The notes under the pieces are model-generated. The model worked only from the letters and a program-made list of their open reading frames with translations. It did no database searches and had not been told where the DNA came from. This document shows positions 1 through 12,140 of a stretch of 64,000 bases of DNA, piece after piece. Source of the stretch: Hygrocybe punicea. Its lineage: Eukaryota; Basidiomycota; Agaricomycetes; Agaricales; Hygrophoraceae. A program made the translations under genes and the position numbers. Location of the stretch: contig OY744461.1 in NCBI GenBank assembly GCA_963556145.1, positions 4,278,001 to 4,342,000 on the forward strand, given 5' to 3'. Within the stretch, counting starts at the first letter, position 1. Every line of letters starts with the position of its first letter.

Positions 1-133
1 GATACAGCAGTGGCAGCCAGAACAGCGCTGTAGACCCCATGGCACTGAGGAAAGCTGGGGCAAAGAAGCGGCTCCTAAATCTGGGGAAATTTGCACAAAA
101 TGTAAGCAATTTCGGCAAGTGTAAGGGACTTGA

Positions 134-2601
134 TTGAATTTTCTAGTTCAGAGAATTCAAGCTCACAGCCAAGAGGACAGGCAAGAACAAGAAAATAGCG
201 AACCTGAAAGCATTTCCGATGATTCCTTTTATCCCTCAAATCCATCTCTTGAAAGCCTGGACACCTCTTCATCTCTATCCTCCGCATCCATGGAATCTCT
301 CCCAGATGGTGTGGCAGTCCAAAGTGAAGCCGAGCTCCTCACATTTAGTGCACGGCTTTAGGAATCCATGGATAGGTTTCTTGAGGCCTCGAAAATCCCA
401 GCAAGGCCATGACATTATAATAAGATACAGCCTGCAAAGCGAACCATGAGAAGACAACAACAAAGATTGAAGGAACAGACCGAAAGTCTCCGAGATTTAG
501 GTTTCCCTGACATTGGCCGCTGGTTTTTGAAGATGGCGGACCAAAGGCCCACCAGCACTCAAGCCAATTCGGAGTCAGAGCATGTGTCAAATCCTGAAAT
601 GACCCTTCAAGATGAAGAAGACGAGGAAGACGAGGAAGAGGAAGAAAAAGAACTTACGAAAAGTTGCATAGCTATACAGGAGGACAAGAGTGGTGGAGGG
701 GAGATTGAAGAGGAAGAAGAAAGTGGTTGTGAGAAGGACAACATCACCGGCATGGAAAAAAGTAGGCACGGAGCTCCAGTGGTGATGAGGACCCAGACTC
801 GTGCCAGACCACCGAAGCCGGGCTCGGACCAACTGCAGGACGCTGTGTTAGCATTACAAAAACACACAAAAGACAAAGGCATAGACTTAGTCACTTGGGG
901 TCGTATAACTGCAATGCTGGCAATGCTGAGGCTCTACGCAGCAGGGAAAACTGGATGGGTGGAATCTTCGCGTCTTGCAGCCATTAGCGCTGGGAAAGGA
1001 AATGGACTTGCTCGGTCATTGCGCGATTGGATCTGGAACTTCCTCGAGGATCCCGACGTGCTTCCCATCAGCTTCTATGGCCTCCATAACAAGTCAAAGC
1101 TTGACGATGAAGACATCGCACAAGACATCCAAATACACCTTCAGTCCCGAGGCAAATACTTCTCTGCAATGGACATTGTGCGCTATCTGAAGGATCCGGA
1201 GGTTTTAGCAAGATTGAATATGAAAAAAACACCCAGCCTTAGCACTGCTCGTTGCTGGATCGCAAAGATGGAGTTCCGCTATGGAGAACCTGTGAACGGC
1301 ATGTATGTTGATGGCCACGAATGCCCAGATGTTGTTAAATACCGCCAAGAAATCTTCTTGCCGCTTTGGACTGCACTGGAGGAGCGGATGGTGACGTGGT
1401 CGAGAGATGGGACACCTGAGTACCCCAAGCTGAGCAATTTTCCGAAGCTGAAACGTGTTGTACTGATTACACATGATGAGTCGACCTTTTACACAAATGA
1501 CCGCCGTAAAAAATGTTGGATCCATGTGTCCGAGAAAGCAAAACCAGTCCAAAAGGGAGAAGGGGTGTCGATCATGGTCTCTGACTTTTGCTCGCCTGAC
1601 CTTGGCTGGCTGAAATCAAAAGATGGGTCTGTGGTTTGCCCTTCCTGCAATGTTGAACTCATTTACCAGGCAGATCGAGGGAAGCCAGAATATATTTCAA
1701 AGCAGGCAAAAATCGGGAAGGTTACTTTGATTGTGATGATCTTCTGAAGCAGACAGAGCTGGCGATTGAACTCTTTGAGGACCATTTCCCAGGTACAGCG
1801 ACGGCTGCTTTTGGTTTTGACAATGCGCCTGGTCATCAAAAATGTGCTGACGATGCACTCTCTGCACGTTATATGCCAAAGAACCCGAAGATCTGGCTTG
1901 GAAAGAAGGGGAAATGTAAAATGCGCAATGGCAAGCTTCCAAATGGCACCAAACAAGAGTTCTACTTCCCTGACGACCACCCGACCAATCCTGGGCACTT
2001 TAAAGGCATGAGCATTATTCTGGCTGAACGTGGCTTCACGGAGGAAGCCAGACTTAATGCGCAGTGTCTCGATTTCAAGTGTGCTGATCCGAATGCTGCC
2101 TGTTGTTGCTGCCGTGTTTTGTTCAACCAGCCTGACTTCCAATCACAGAAGGCGGCCTTAATAGAGCTTGTTGAACCGCATGGTTACATTGCATTTTTCT
2201 ATGCAAAGTTCCACTGTGAGACAAATTTTATTGAGCAAAATTGGGGAGCTTCGAAGTATCAGTATCAGATGTTACCACCAACTGAAAACATTGCACAGAT
2301 GGAGCAGAATGTGAAGATTTGCCTGGATTCTGTTACGCTATCTCAGATGCAACGGTATGGAGTACTCGACTTCTACCATGTGTACTACTTCTCACAGTCC
2401 CACAGATATGCCAATCGCTCTGCACGTTTCATTGATGCTTACCGAAAGGGACTTGATGGTGAGATGGCTATATGGGCAAACAAAAAATTCCATGGTCACC
2501 GAGTGCTACCTCAAACAATTATGGCTGAGCTAGAGAAGGTTGGAATGGCCAAAAAGGATCTAGATACATTGTCCAAAGAGCAAGCTGAAGGCAAAATTTG
2601 A
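134..2601 (+). pseudogene. DDE transposase-like gene with two N-terminal nonsense codons
   Basis: One reading frame runs from about 134 to 1626. A 47-nt GT-AG intron (1627-1673) follows, and the second exon ends at TGA 2599-2601. From ATG 446 this gives 702 residues. The likely catalytic triad is visible: D344 in HDES, D443 in FDNAPGH and E581 in NFIEQNWG. This fits a fungal DDE family seen in many Agaricomycetes; the protein would cut and join transposon ends in the nucleus. An acidic E/D-rich stretch lies near residues 50-70 and a helical N-terminal domain near 130-260. Upstream of ATG 446 the same frame continues as a Ser/Glu-rich segment, but carries TAG at 359-361 and TGA at 410-412, each one C-to-T change from CAG and CGA. 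If ATG 446 is the true start the gene could be intact; the family-like upstream frame makes N-terminal inactivation more likely. No terminal repeats were found. Confidence 0.8.
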
Positions 2602-4592
2602 ATATTGTTGAATTTTTTCCCGTCCCCAACATTTTTGGCCGTTTACTAAGCACTAACCCTAGGGTTAGCAAGTTAGCTGAGTTTGGGTGACTTCTATCTT
2701 AGCAAATTCTTTGCTGATGACAGTCACATGTGACCAGTCTAACTATATCAGGTAATTTTACACCATATATACTAAATTTTGAGCTGATCATAGGAGTTAT
2801 TGTCACATATGACCATGCTTACTATATATGGAAATATCAGCTATATAAGCAGAAATAAGCTTAACCCAGATGATATACTGATATTTTTACTTAAAACATA
2901 AAATTCAATGTAATATCGCCAAATATATACATCATCTTATATGCTAATTATATATTGCAAGCAAAATCATTTATCGATATTCATAAAAATCATACAAATA
3001 AAATCCAATAAAAGAAAAGAACTTTGTTCATGCTATATGTAACATTGGCCCAATCACCAAGCACAGCTGTCTTCATATTGTCATCTGTTGTACAGCATAC
3101 AAGGCCATAGAGAAGTAAGGTTGAACAAATGTAAGTCAATTGTTATCATACTATTTAGGGGGCAGTTGTGTTTGACAGTTGACCTATTGCTTCCTAAACA
3201 TTTCTTTTATAGCTGAGAATATTATATAATGATGCAACACAGAAGACATGACAGTAAGGGAGTAGATTGATAAACACTCAAGATACTCTATGTAGTTTTA
3301 TTTTTTCTACTTTTTATGTTGCTAAGGTGAGAGGTGAACTTGTTAGAATCATTAGCAGTATATAACATCTGATATATATCTTATACCATATGTAATATGC
3401 TTTATGCAATTGTTTACTTCATCATGGAAGTGGAGAGGGAAAAAAAAGAACTCGTTCATGCCATGCACAGCACTGACCCACCAACACTGGCCCACTAAAC
3501 AAGTAGGTCTAGGAAGACCTCTACATGGGGAGAAAATGGCGAAAAGGTGTGGACAGAAGATGAAGCGACCCCTGCCAATCATAGCCAGCCTCTGTCAACT
3601 GGGTAAACCAGTCTGGGATGAGGGCATCGTGGAAGTGTGACTCTCCTGCAGCCATGAGAAAGGAGAGGGTGGCCATGAGACCAACAAATCAGTCCCTCGA
3701 AATGATGGCACACCATCATGCGATGTAGTGGCTTTTGTGAGGTTGTTCATAACCCCATGCGGAGGGGTATCAAGGTAGTAGGACAGCAATGGGGTATTTC
3801 TGGGACAACAAGGCGATGGCATGGACCAGCCTTTGCTCGAGCCGAAGCCAATGGCTTACAAGGTAGGGATGAAGGTAGAATCCCCCCTCCTCCTTCTTGA
3901 GGGGCGGCATGTGAGCAAGGCGGTCAAATGGATAGCCACTGAATGAGGGATGGACTGGCAAGAAGCTCAGATAACTGAATGCCAAAGTCCACCACCGGGG
4001 ATGTTGGTAATCCTGCAGGTAGCTAGGTGATCAGGTTTGGAAAACATTGGTCATGAGGAGGTGAGGCGGTTTGGGTGGGGGGTGATATGTTCTGCGATGA
4101 ATTTGGGGAGTAGTAGAGCACTCTGTTCAGGAGATGCACCTGTCCTTCGGAGTGGCCCAGCGACTTTGATGGAGCAGATATGGGGCCAAGAGGGCATGTT
4201 CGAGACATGAGAAAAGCAGTGGGTGGCTAAAAAGTCATCTATCATTGATATCATCCTCGTTGGGGGGATTTTCATGAGCCATGGTGAGGATAAGCTGATT
4301 CCATGGCCACCTCCCTTGCTCTTAGAAAGATTTACCTTTTGCAAAATGTCATTCATTATATTTGAAAATAGCAATAAATAAAGTACTGCAAATTTATTGT
4401 GTACCTCCAATGAGTCATTTTACAACACATGAATAAGAATAACAATTCACAAAGCTCTAGTGCTAAAGAAAGTGCAGATTTCAACAAATTCATAAATATT
4501 GACTCTATTTGTGCCTAAAAAGCCTTGACATTGCAGTAGCATTTGTAGTATAACATGTCAACAGTGTCCTACAATTTGTCTGGTATTTATTT
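2602..4592. other. gene-free AT-rich stretch
   Basis: No supported gene. 2650-3400 is strongly AT-rich. 3400-4300 has a more balanced composition and only short open frames on both strands, with no recognisable motif. It may be an old, decayed repeat. Confidence 0.5.
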
Positions 4593-4601
4593 GTTTGGGC
4601 A

Positions 4602-4802
4602 TAGTGTTGCCTAAACTTGGCTGGTCAGAAAAAGCTGATCCTGGTCCTGATTTTTTGATGCACAACCAGCTATCTTACTGACTGGTATTTGGTAGCTATA
4701 GACCATAGCTACCAAATACCAGTCAGTAAGATAGCTGGTTGTGCACCAAAAAATCAGGACCAGGATCAGCTTTTTCTGACCAGCCAAGTTTAGGCAACAC
4801 TA
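4602..4802. mobile_element. palindromic hAT-type MITE, copy 1
   Basis: A 201-bp nearly perfect palindrome. Both ends read TAGTGTTGCC inward, followed by TAAACTTGGCTGG. The centre is the self-complementary stretch around CTATAGACCATAG. The flanks are GTTTGGGCA (4593-4601) and GTTTGGCA (4803-4810), an 8-bp target duplication with one extra G on the left. The 8-bp duplication and TA-starting ends point to mobilisation by a hAT transposase. It has no coding capacity. Confidence 0.85.
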
Positions 4803-5745
4803 GTTTGGCATTGCAGCAAAACAGTGAAAACAAGGCCTGCATCACCAAAAGCAGCACATGAGTTGCTTAGTCGTTGCTTAGTCAGTATCAGTATACATCA
4901 GTATTGAGCTTGGATTTAGATAATTAAGATCAATACTTATATCCATTCAACACAAATAATAATTCATACTATTTTGTAGTGACAATCAGATAAGCAAATG
5001 CATTTCCTTTTCCTATGCCCAATATTAATAAAGCACAATTGTCAAACATAAATTATACCTGAGACTTGCACATTTCTTGGTGGGTGACTACAAGGGATTA
5101 AGAAGAGCTGGATAGCACATCAGTTTTGGGGGCACAAGGATCCTCATCCTGACAATGTCAACAGTATACCCCAGTATACAAGCAGAGGTCATGGTTCCAT
5201 CACCAGGCTGTATCTGTTTCTGTTTCTGCTGTCTCTCTTGTTCTGTCTTGAATATGTCCCTCAATTTGTTTGGAGTTTTCAGTGTTTTTCATGAGCAGTC
5301 ATATCACTTGCATTTGGTTTCTTTTTATGCTTCTGAGATTATCGTTTATATTTTTCCCTCTTTGTAACTAGCTAACTGTTGAGATGTCAGAAGCAGTGGC
5401 TGGCCTTATGTATAGAAAACAGAAACAAAGGCCTCAATTATGGGGTGGAGAACCTTGACAAGCAAGGTAATTACTTTAAGCCCAGCAAATTGTAACAATT
5501 GAGTGTGATGGTGTGATCTTAACAATTTGGTATTTTCATAACCATTGGTGCTTATTGTGACATGACCTGTGGGGTCAGGCATAGTGCTACCAAAGTTCAG
5601 TTCAGTCCAGTTCAGACCAATTTTGGCTGAACTCTGAACTGAACTCTGGGTTCTGTTCAGGATTTTATGTGAACTGAACCTGAACCACTGTGAACTGCTC
5701 AGATTTTTTTTCAGGGCCTGAACCAAGTTCATGAATGGTTTGGAC

Positions 5746-5945
5746 TGGGGTTGCCTAAATTCGGCTGGTCAGAAAAAGCTGATCCTGATCCTGATTCTTT
5801 GGTGCACAATCCACTTTCTTACTTACTGATATTTGGTAGCTATAGACCATAGCTACTAAATATCAGTCAGTGAGAAAGTGGTTGTGTACCAAAGAATCAG
5901 GACTGTGATAAGCTTTTTCTGACCATCCAAGTTTAGGCAACACTA
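5746..5945. mobile_element. palindromic hAT-type MITE, copy 2 (nested)
   Basis: A 200-bp foldback closely related to the element at 4602-4802, with the same inner sequence around GCTATAGACCATAGC. Its right end is GGCAACACTA; its left end has drifted to TGGGGTTGCC. The exact 8-bp duplication GTTTGGAC lies at 5738-5745 and 5946-5953. It sits inside the left subterminal repeats of the 5582-7098 element and is therefore younger than it. Confidence 0.9.
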
Positions 5946-6102
5946 GTTTGGACACTCAATTTTAGTATTATCATGCATTTTACAAAAAAATCACAATATA
6001 TTACTGTAGCTATCTAATGTATCTAGGAAACTTGGTAAATATTCACATTTGTCTTTATCCATGGGTATTGCCTGGTGCTGGTGAGGCACCCACCTCCCTG
6101 TA

Positions 6103-6157
6103 ACCTTGCAAACATAGCCCCAACATCAATTGATGCCAGGCTGCATGTTCATGAGGT
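6103..6157 (+). repeat. CTCGCGAA palindromic module, copy a (degenerate)
   Basis: It reads ACCTTGCAAA, then ATCAATTGAT in the centre, then GTTCATGAGGT. Relative to the better copies (for example 37198-37253) most changes are CpG to TpG or CpA, as expected of deaminated methyl-cytosine. Confidence 0.65.
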
Positions 6158-6179
6158 GTTCACTAGGGGGTGGGGACCT

Positions 6180-6700
6180 GGTCCCCAGTTTGGCGCTGGT
6201 GGTGCCAGTACAACCCCTGATGCTGTTGGCACTGCTGCTGCTTCACCTGCTGGTGTTGTGTTGATGCTGTCATCAGGCTGGTGTTGGTGATGGTGCTGCC
6301 CTGGTGTCATTGATGATGCTGCCAGTGCCACCACCACCGCTTCTCCTGCTGGTGGGTGGTGATGTGCTGGTGCCACTCCTGATGCCATTGACACTGATTC
6401 CAGTGCCACCACTGCTCCTGCTGGTGGTGGTGTGCTGCTGTTGCTGCTGGTGCTGTTGCCACTGGTGCCACTGGTGCTGTTGATGTTGCACAACCTGCAT
6501 AGTTAGTAACATAGAAATTAAAAAATGCTTACTATGGTTTTGGTGATGGTTCCACTGCCAGTGTTGGTGTTGGTGCTGGTGCTTGCATTGTGCATCATCA
6601 TTGTCATAATTGTCATTGTTGTCATCATCATCATCGTCATTGTCATCATCATTGTTGTCATTGTCATTGTCCATCGTTGTGGTAGCTGCCAACTTTGTTT
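6180..6700. repeat. hexamer/trinucleotide tandem tract inside hAT-like element 1
   Basis: Degenerate GGTGCT/GCTGCC-type hexamers (about 6190-6485), then GTCATT/GTCATC trinucleotide-like repeats (about 6590-6680). On the minus strand 6273-6692 is one open frame of 139 codons rich in Asp/Asn, then Gln/His, then Gly/Ser. The openness is probably a by-product of the repeat. Intron-like borders next to it (minus strand, about 6720-6775) are consistent with a low-complexity exon but do not prove it. Confidence 0.7.
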
Positions 6701-7218
6701 CAGCTAGTAGAAGTACCTAAAAAAGTATCATTGACTGAAAACAAATGATAATAAAAGTAAAAACTTACCAATTTACCTTGAATGCTTGCATTTAAGGGCC
6801 ACTCTTGTGGTGATTTGTCAGGGTGTTGTCATAGCTGAGAATAAACTTCAGTGACTAAAATGGAAATTTGCCGAAATTGGCATGTGAGACAACTTTCATT
6901 TGAGCAAAATATACATGCCTGCAGACATCAGTTCAGCAGTTCTGAAATACTTGTGAACCATTTAGACAACCTGAGGGTTGCCTGAACTGGACCTGGGGTT
7001 CAGTTCAGCCCAAGGTGCTGGACTGAACTGAACTTCCAGTTCAGTTTGGAGTTTGAATCAGGTTCAGATCAGTTCTGAACTGAACTTTGGCAGCACTAGT
7101 CAGGCACTGTACCTAGAGCTACAGCAAAAATTTTGTACTATGACAGGCATTGAAAAATACCTCACTCAACTCACCAAAGAAGAGTATGGTAAGCTCTTGA
7201 ATTTGTGGATGAGACTGG

Positions 7219-8000
7219 TGTAGTGGCGAGGTCGGGGTGGCTGTAGAATAAAGATCCTAACCTGTGGTGTCAGCATAGAAGTGACTGGGAATAGTTTAGC
7301 AAGCTTCAAAGAAAAGATGGGAAACTAATAGTAAAAAGCCGCTGAGTAATAATACTAATAACTATTGAAACCGGTCTAAGCCGATGAAGCCAATGATGTC
7401 GGGTACGGCGGGTCGGGTGTCGGGTGACGAGCGATGTAGAAATAAAGATGGTAGAACGATGGGGAGAGTGTCGAGGAAACCAATGAGTAATGTGTGCAAT
7501 GGATTTTACTGAGAGACTGATTCTCAGAGAGAGGAAATGGGGGAACTGATTTCTTATTTTGACACAGCACTTGGGCACCGTTTTTATACTACAAAATTCT
7601 CTATCTAGATTCGGACGAGAGTCCTCGGCCGATGAGAGAGAACAAGGAGGAATAGAAATGGGGAAATGAGAAGAGGGTTGCGACGCAATGGTGACAGGAA
7701 AATGGAGGGGAAAGTAAATATCCACGAAAATGATCTAAAGATTCATACCTATCTCCGAAAGGATGAAAGGATGCGTATATAAGGCAAGTCCAAAGTCGGA
7801 ATCGAGTCCGATGAGATCCATCTGCGATAATTGGGATTCCGTGAGTTTAGGAGGTGGACCGACCAGGTATGTGAGTGGCCATGCTAGTCGGTATGCATCA
7901 GGTTGCGTCAGGTTCGAGCGTGGATTGCTAGAGACGTCGGGTTTGAGCAGATTTGTGAGATATCAAGTTTACAGCCTCAGAGGGTCGAGGACCCTCTACA
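7219..8000 (-). mobile_element. solo LTR, copy 1
   Basis: 782 bp, beginning TGTAGAGGG and ending CTACA when read on the minus strand, flanked by the 4-bp duplication CTGG (7215-7218 and 8001-8004). Minus-strand features include an LTR-promoter-like TATAAAAACGG and TCGGCCGAGGACTCTC upstream of it. It is homologous along its length to 16324-17108 and more distantly to 22319-23222. No internal region adjoins it, so it is a solo LTR left by recombination. Confidence 0.85.
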
Positions 8001-8004
8001 CTGG

Positions 8005-9960
8005 ATGTGCATTGGACAACAAGATAGAATGGTTTGTGTACAGTCATTATTTTGATATCATGCTGTTAACACTATTCTAGGTTAAATTTGTTGTGCCAAT
8101 CTTGCCAAGTTACTTTTTTTCTCTTAAATAATGACAAGGTATTGACACAGCACTTAGAGGCAGAGGGTGCCATTGATGTAGCCCAGTTTCCAGTGCACCC
8201 AATTTAGCTGTAATGTGACAGTTGGAAATGTAACAATTTGGCCTTGCTGTAATGTGACTTTTTCAGGAGACAACAATACAATTGACCTGTTTGATATGAC
8301 AAATCATCATAATTAGTGGGGTTACAGTACAGTCTTACCCATCACATGAGACACTTTCTGACAACTGACAAACTATGCAATGCCCTACAAAATTATGTAT
8401 CTAAAGTTCATTATACAATGTTTCTGAGCAATAATAGCCAAGAAGAATAATGTTGTTGAGGGTACTGAAGGTGAAAGTTGCAGAAATCTTGAAAATGCAT
8501 AACTGTCACTTGAGACACCTTATTCAAACTCGGCTTTCTAGCATTCTCCTGGGCTCTTGGATGTGAGGTCAAAATATCTGTGGTTGGGATGGCACTAACT
8601 AGCTGTTCTAGCATTTCCTGGAAGTGCTCTGGGATGTTTGTTTGCCTAGTATGTGCAGGGTTTTTATGAAAGGCTCTTTTTGTGAAATACTGTGTATGCA
8701 GCATATGTATAGCCCACTCCTTTTCAAATGCCCTGCTTGATGCTAGGTACACTTCTCTTTGTTCTTATCCAGATTGTGCATGGCTGATTGTAGCTATTCT
8801 TAGGGAAGTGAGACAGTGTGTATCAGCTAATCAGAGCACTGGCACCTGTCAGCATGTAGATTTGTACTAATCTGCTTTACCCCTGTAACCACAACATATT
8901 GGTTGATGTTCTTGATTTTTTTCATGATTTATGGTGCAAATCTTGAAGTGCTATATTGTTGTGACACTCCAAATTTATATGGAACTCAAAAGACTGGCAA
9001 AGAATTTCCACATTGTCTTGGACACAGTACACCAGCTCTGGTATGGCATAATCAAGACATGATCATTGCCAATTTCCATGAATATTTCTGGCAATTTATT
9101 ATTTTTATTTCATGCAGGTGTCTCATGGAAGTGATCATGTGATGTGGCCAGCTGAGGTGGTGGCTGACATTGTTTACACTTATGTATGGAAAACAGAAAA
9201 AAAGGCTTCAATTATGAGGTGGAGAAACCTGTCATCACCTCCTTGAATACAGCATCAAAAAATAACTTAAATTTATCCAGCCCTTCACTGCAACACATTC
9301 TAATTTTTATAGGTTCCACTTTGCTCATATTTCCCTCAATGAGTTTATATTATAATTCACATTTTGAGCAATTATCTTGGTGTCACATGATGTGGGAGGA
9401 TGCTTATATACACCACCAAACTTGAAAATGTCCTGAGGATGGATTTCCTACTCTTAAGCTCTGGCTTGAATCAAATGATGTCCATTGCAAAATTAAACAA
9501 GACAGGCATGGATTGTAAACAGTCTCGGTGTGACGAAGTAAACAGCCTCTGTACAAAGTCAGTGTGAACTCGAGGGTGTTATGTGGAGACCGTCAGCACT
9601 GACTGGATCCATGTTCTGGGTGAAGCGAGTTGGGTCCTGATGGCCAAGCGCAGTGAGGGCAAACTGAAGCCATGCTTTGCACATATATGGTATGGTATGG
9701 TGCCGTGCCTGTCAATTGACCAGAGCTCTGGCTCCCACCATGGTCATGCCCAATCTTCCTGCAATCTGAGCTCATTGCATTCACCTCTCATCCCTCCTTG
9801 CAGCCATATTATCACACTGAGCATGTGTCACATTTTCATTGTGTAGATACCACAACTTAAGCAGAAATTGACAACAGAAAGCTTCCCAGTTGCATTGCAA
9901 TTTGAACCATAGTTTTATTTCCCACTTTTAACATCAGCAAAACCTGGGTGGCTCCCCAGA
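8005..9960. other. gene-free AT-rich stretch
   Basis: No convincing gene or element boundary. A segment near 9180-9235 resembles 5405-5460 (both contain AAAACAGAAA and CAATTATG...GGTGGAGAA), so part of this stretch is old dispersed repeat. Confidence 0.45.
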
Positions 9961-10518
9961 ACTATAGAGTAGTGTCATAGTGACTATAGTGACTATAGTG
10001 CCATAGTAAGGTACCCCCTTGTATATGTGTCTAAAGCACAATAGACCTGCTCACTCAAGCTCTATAGTGACCTGCCATTAGTGTACAGTACTGTATAGGG
10101 CTCCATAGTACTATAGATCTGCACACTCATGCTCCGTAGTGACCTGCTATAAGTGTATTGTACTATACATAGGGTTTAACACAGGTAACCCAGGGGTCTA
10201 CAAAGTCCAACCCAGACCCAGACCCATCAAACCCAGTCAAAAACAGGTAAGGGTCCAGGTGCTGGCAGGTTTTGCCCCTGGGTTGACCAGGTTTGCATGC
10301 ACTGCTCAGGTTTCATCACCCGTACCCATACCCACAGGGCACCACATACCTTGTGCAGGCCAGATGTTGCAGCAGGTGCTGCTAGCCCTAGGACCCTGAG
10401 CACTCTGTAGATAGCTTCCCCTTTCCTGTTCCTAGCTTAGTCAGCAATCTAGGGTTTCCTCTGCCTTCCCCTTCCTGCTGCAACTCCTTCTGAGTCTTCC
10501 CCCGAGAGGTCTGGAAAT

Positions 10519-10566
10519 TCCCTCTCCCGCATGCATCAATTGATGTGATCATCACCTGGGCAAGGT
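10519..10566 (-). repeat. CTCGCGAA palindromic module, copy b (degenerate)
   Basis: On the minus strand it begins ACCTTGCCCAG and has centre ACATCAATTGATGCA. The distal arm is eroded. It lies inside hAT-like element 2. Confidence 0.5.
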
Positions 10567-10817
10567 ATTGTGGATGTACACACAAGACTGTACCCATGAT
10601 GGGTAGCACCTGCCATGAACCATACGACCCACAGTGTAGTAGTAGGTCACGTGACTGTTGGACTGCTTAGTTTAGACATGTAGTAGATAGACCCTTATCC
10701 TTATCCAGACCACTGCTTGCCAGAGCCTTGTGATAGCTCTAGGACTCCCTTAGCCTACTCCAGCAGGTGCTACAGGTTTGTGATGGGGGCTCATTTCCCA
10801 CCATCCTGGTCATTGTT

Positions 10818-10875
10818 GACCTTGCGAATACCTCACCATGTCAATTGACATGTGGTTGATGCAGTTCGCAAGGTC
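10818..10875 (+). repeat. CTCGCGAA palindromic module, copy c
   Basis: 58 bp. The outer arms GACCTTGCGAA and TTCGCAAGGTC are a perfect 11-bp inverted pair. The centre CATGTCAATTGACATG is a perfect 16-bp palindrome. This is the most symmetrical copy in the window. Confidence 0.8.
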
Positions 10876-10989
10876 ATTTGAGGGGGGGTCATGGTTCTGT
10901 CAACATGGTTGACAGTCCCCATGGCCCTTCATCCCCTGGCCCATTCTTGTCCCATGTCATGTCATTGCTGACCTCATCACTGTTGGCCA

Positions 10990-11225
10990 ATCAGCTGGTG
11001 TTGTTGTGGCCGTCATTGTCCCAGCTGTCATTGTTGTGGCCATTGTCATCCTGGCCATCATCGTTCTGGCTGTTGTCATCATGGCCATCGTCCATTGTTG
11101 TCCTGGCCCTGGCTCTCGTCATCATAGTCCTGGGCCCTCATTGTCCACGTCCACATTGTCCTGTCCATGTCATCCTCATCACCATTGTCATCCCCATCAT
11201 CATCATCATCCTTGCTATGGTATTC
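10990..11225. repeat. trinucleotide-type tandem tract
   Basis: Degenerate GTTGTGGCC / GTCATCCTGGCC repeats followed by CATCATCATC runs. The minus strand reads as an Asp-rich stretch. Part of hAT-like element 2. Confidence 0.6.
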
Positions 11226-11859
11226 AGGATCGCGGTCTGTGATGCATCTAAACACCTCCTCTTGCAGGGTTTGGGTTTTTGTGGTGGTGGTATGGTTATT
11301 CAATATTATCTAAGAAAAGATAGTAAGTTTAATGTCAAATACAAAAGAAATGTACCTGAGGCACGTAGCCCTGTTGTTGTCACCAACCCGTTGAAAACCG
11401 CAGTGTCGTGGGTGTGGGTCACAGTTTGGATGTGGGTGCCAAATTTGGCAACTGTAAACCCATACCCATGGTCAACCTTAGTAGTCAGTAGTTGTATAAG
11501 AAAAAGAAAAAACCATACCTTTTGCAGCAGGACCTGCTGCTGTCATTCTTGGGTTGCTGTGGTGGGTCTCTTGAAGACCCATCCAGACCCATGAACCCAC
11601 CGGTCTGGGTCGCGACGTTGCATGGGTTGCCAAGATGACGGTACCCACACCGGTCAGACCCGAACTGGTGGGTCACCAGGTTTACCTGGGCCTGTGTTAA
11701 ACCTTAACTATACAGTAGCCTATAGTAGCGCCATAGCACTCATAGAGTACACAAAGGCAGCTGTGCCATTCCCATTACTTCCATTATCCCTTATATGCAT
11801 CAATGTCACTTCAAAAAATTATGAATTGCTAGTACTACTGGTATATACTGTTACTAGTG

Positions 11860-12140
11860 CCAGCACTGGTGCCATGCTATACCCACAGGAAACCTGTTAT
11901 GGTGGTTGGTGCTGCTGCTGCTATTGCATCCCCAATGCTGCCACTGGTCCTGCTGGGTCCCCACCAGTGCTCCTGCTGGTGGAGCTGCTGCCGCTGCCAC
12001 TACTGGTGGTGGTGGTGGTGGTGTTGGTACTGCTGCTGCCATTGCAACCCTGCCTGGTGATGGTGGTGCTGGTGCTGGTGCATCTGCTACTGTTGGTGGT
12101 GGTGCTGCTGCTGCCATTGCATCCCCACTGCTGCTGTTGC
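11860..12140. repeat. GGTGCT-type hexamer tract
   Basis: Degenerate repeats of GGTGCTGGT, GCTGCTGCC and GGTGGT. Several frames on both strands are open only because of the repeat composition. Confidence 0.65.

Larger units (their letters stand above)
5582..7098. mobile_element. hAT-like non-autonomous element 1, 1517 bp
   Basis: Terminal inverted repeats TAGTGCTACCAAAG (left) and TAGTGCTGCCAAAG (right, read inward) continue into arrays of GTTCAGTTCAG-type subterminal repeats at both ends. The exact 8-bp duplication GTCAGGCA flanks the element (5574-5581 and 7099-7106). No transposase is encoded. Inside are a nested 200-bp palindromic MITE, one copy of the CTCGCGAA-type palindromic module and a long GGTGCT/GTCATC tandem tract. 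Confidence 0.9.
10170..11706. mobile_element. hAT-like non-autonomous element 2, 1537 bp
   Basis: Ends TAGGGTTTAACACAGG (left) and TAAGGTTTAACACAGG (right, inward), with ACCCAGACCC-type subterminal repeats next to both. The exact 8-bp duplication ACTATACA lies at 10162-10169 and 11707-11714. No transposase is encoded. It contains two copies of the palindromic module and a GTTGTGGCC/GTCATC tract, the same cargo type as the 5582-7098 element although the ends differ. It is inserted in a region of CTATAG-rich repeat. Confidence 0.9.

Noticed and set aside
1597..1747. Frameshift in the first DDE transposase gene near 1700
   Set aside because: A 47-nt GT-AG intron at 1627-1673 joins the two frames exactly and restores the expected family sequence (SREARIYFKAGKNREGYF), so no frameshift is needed.
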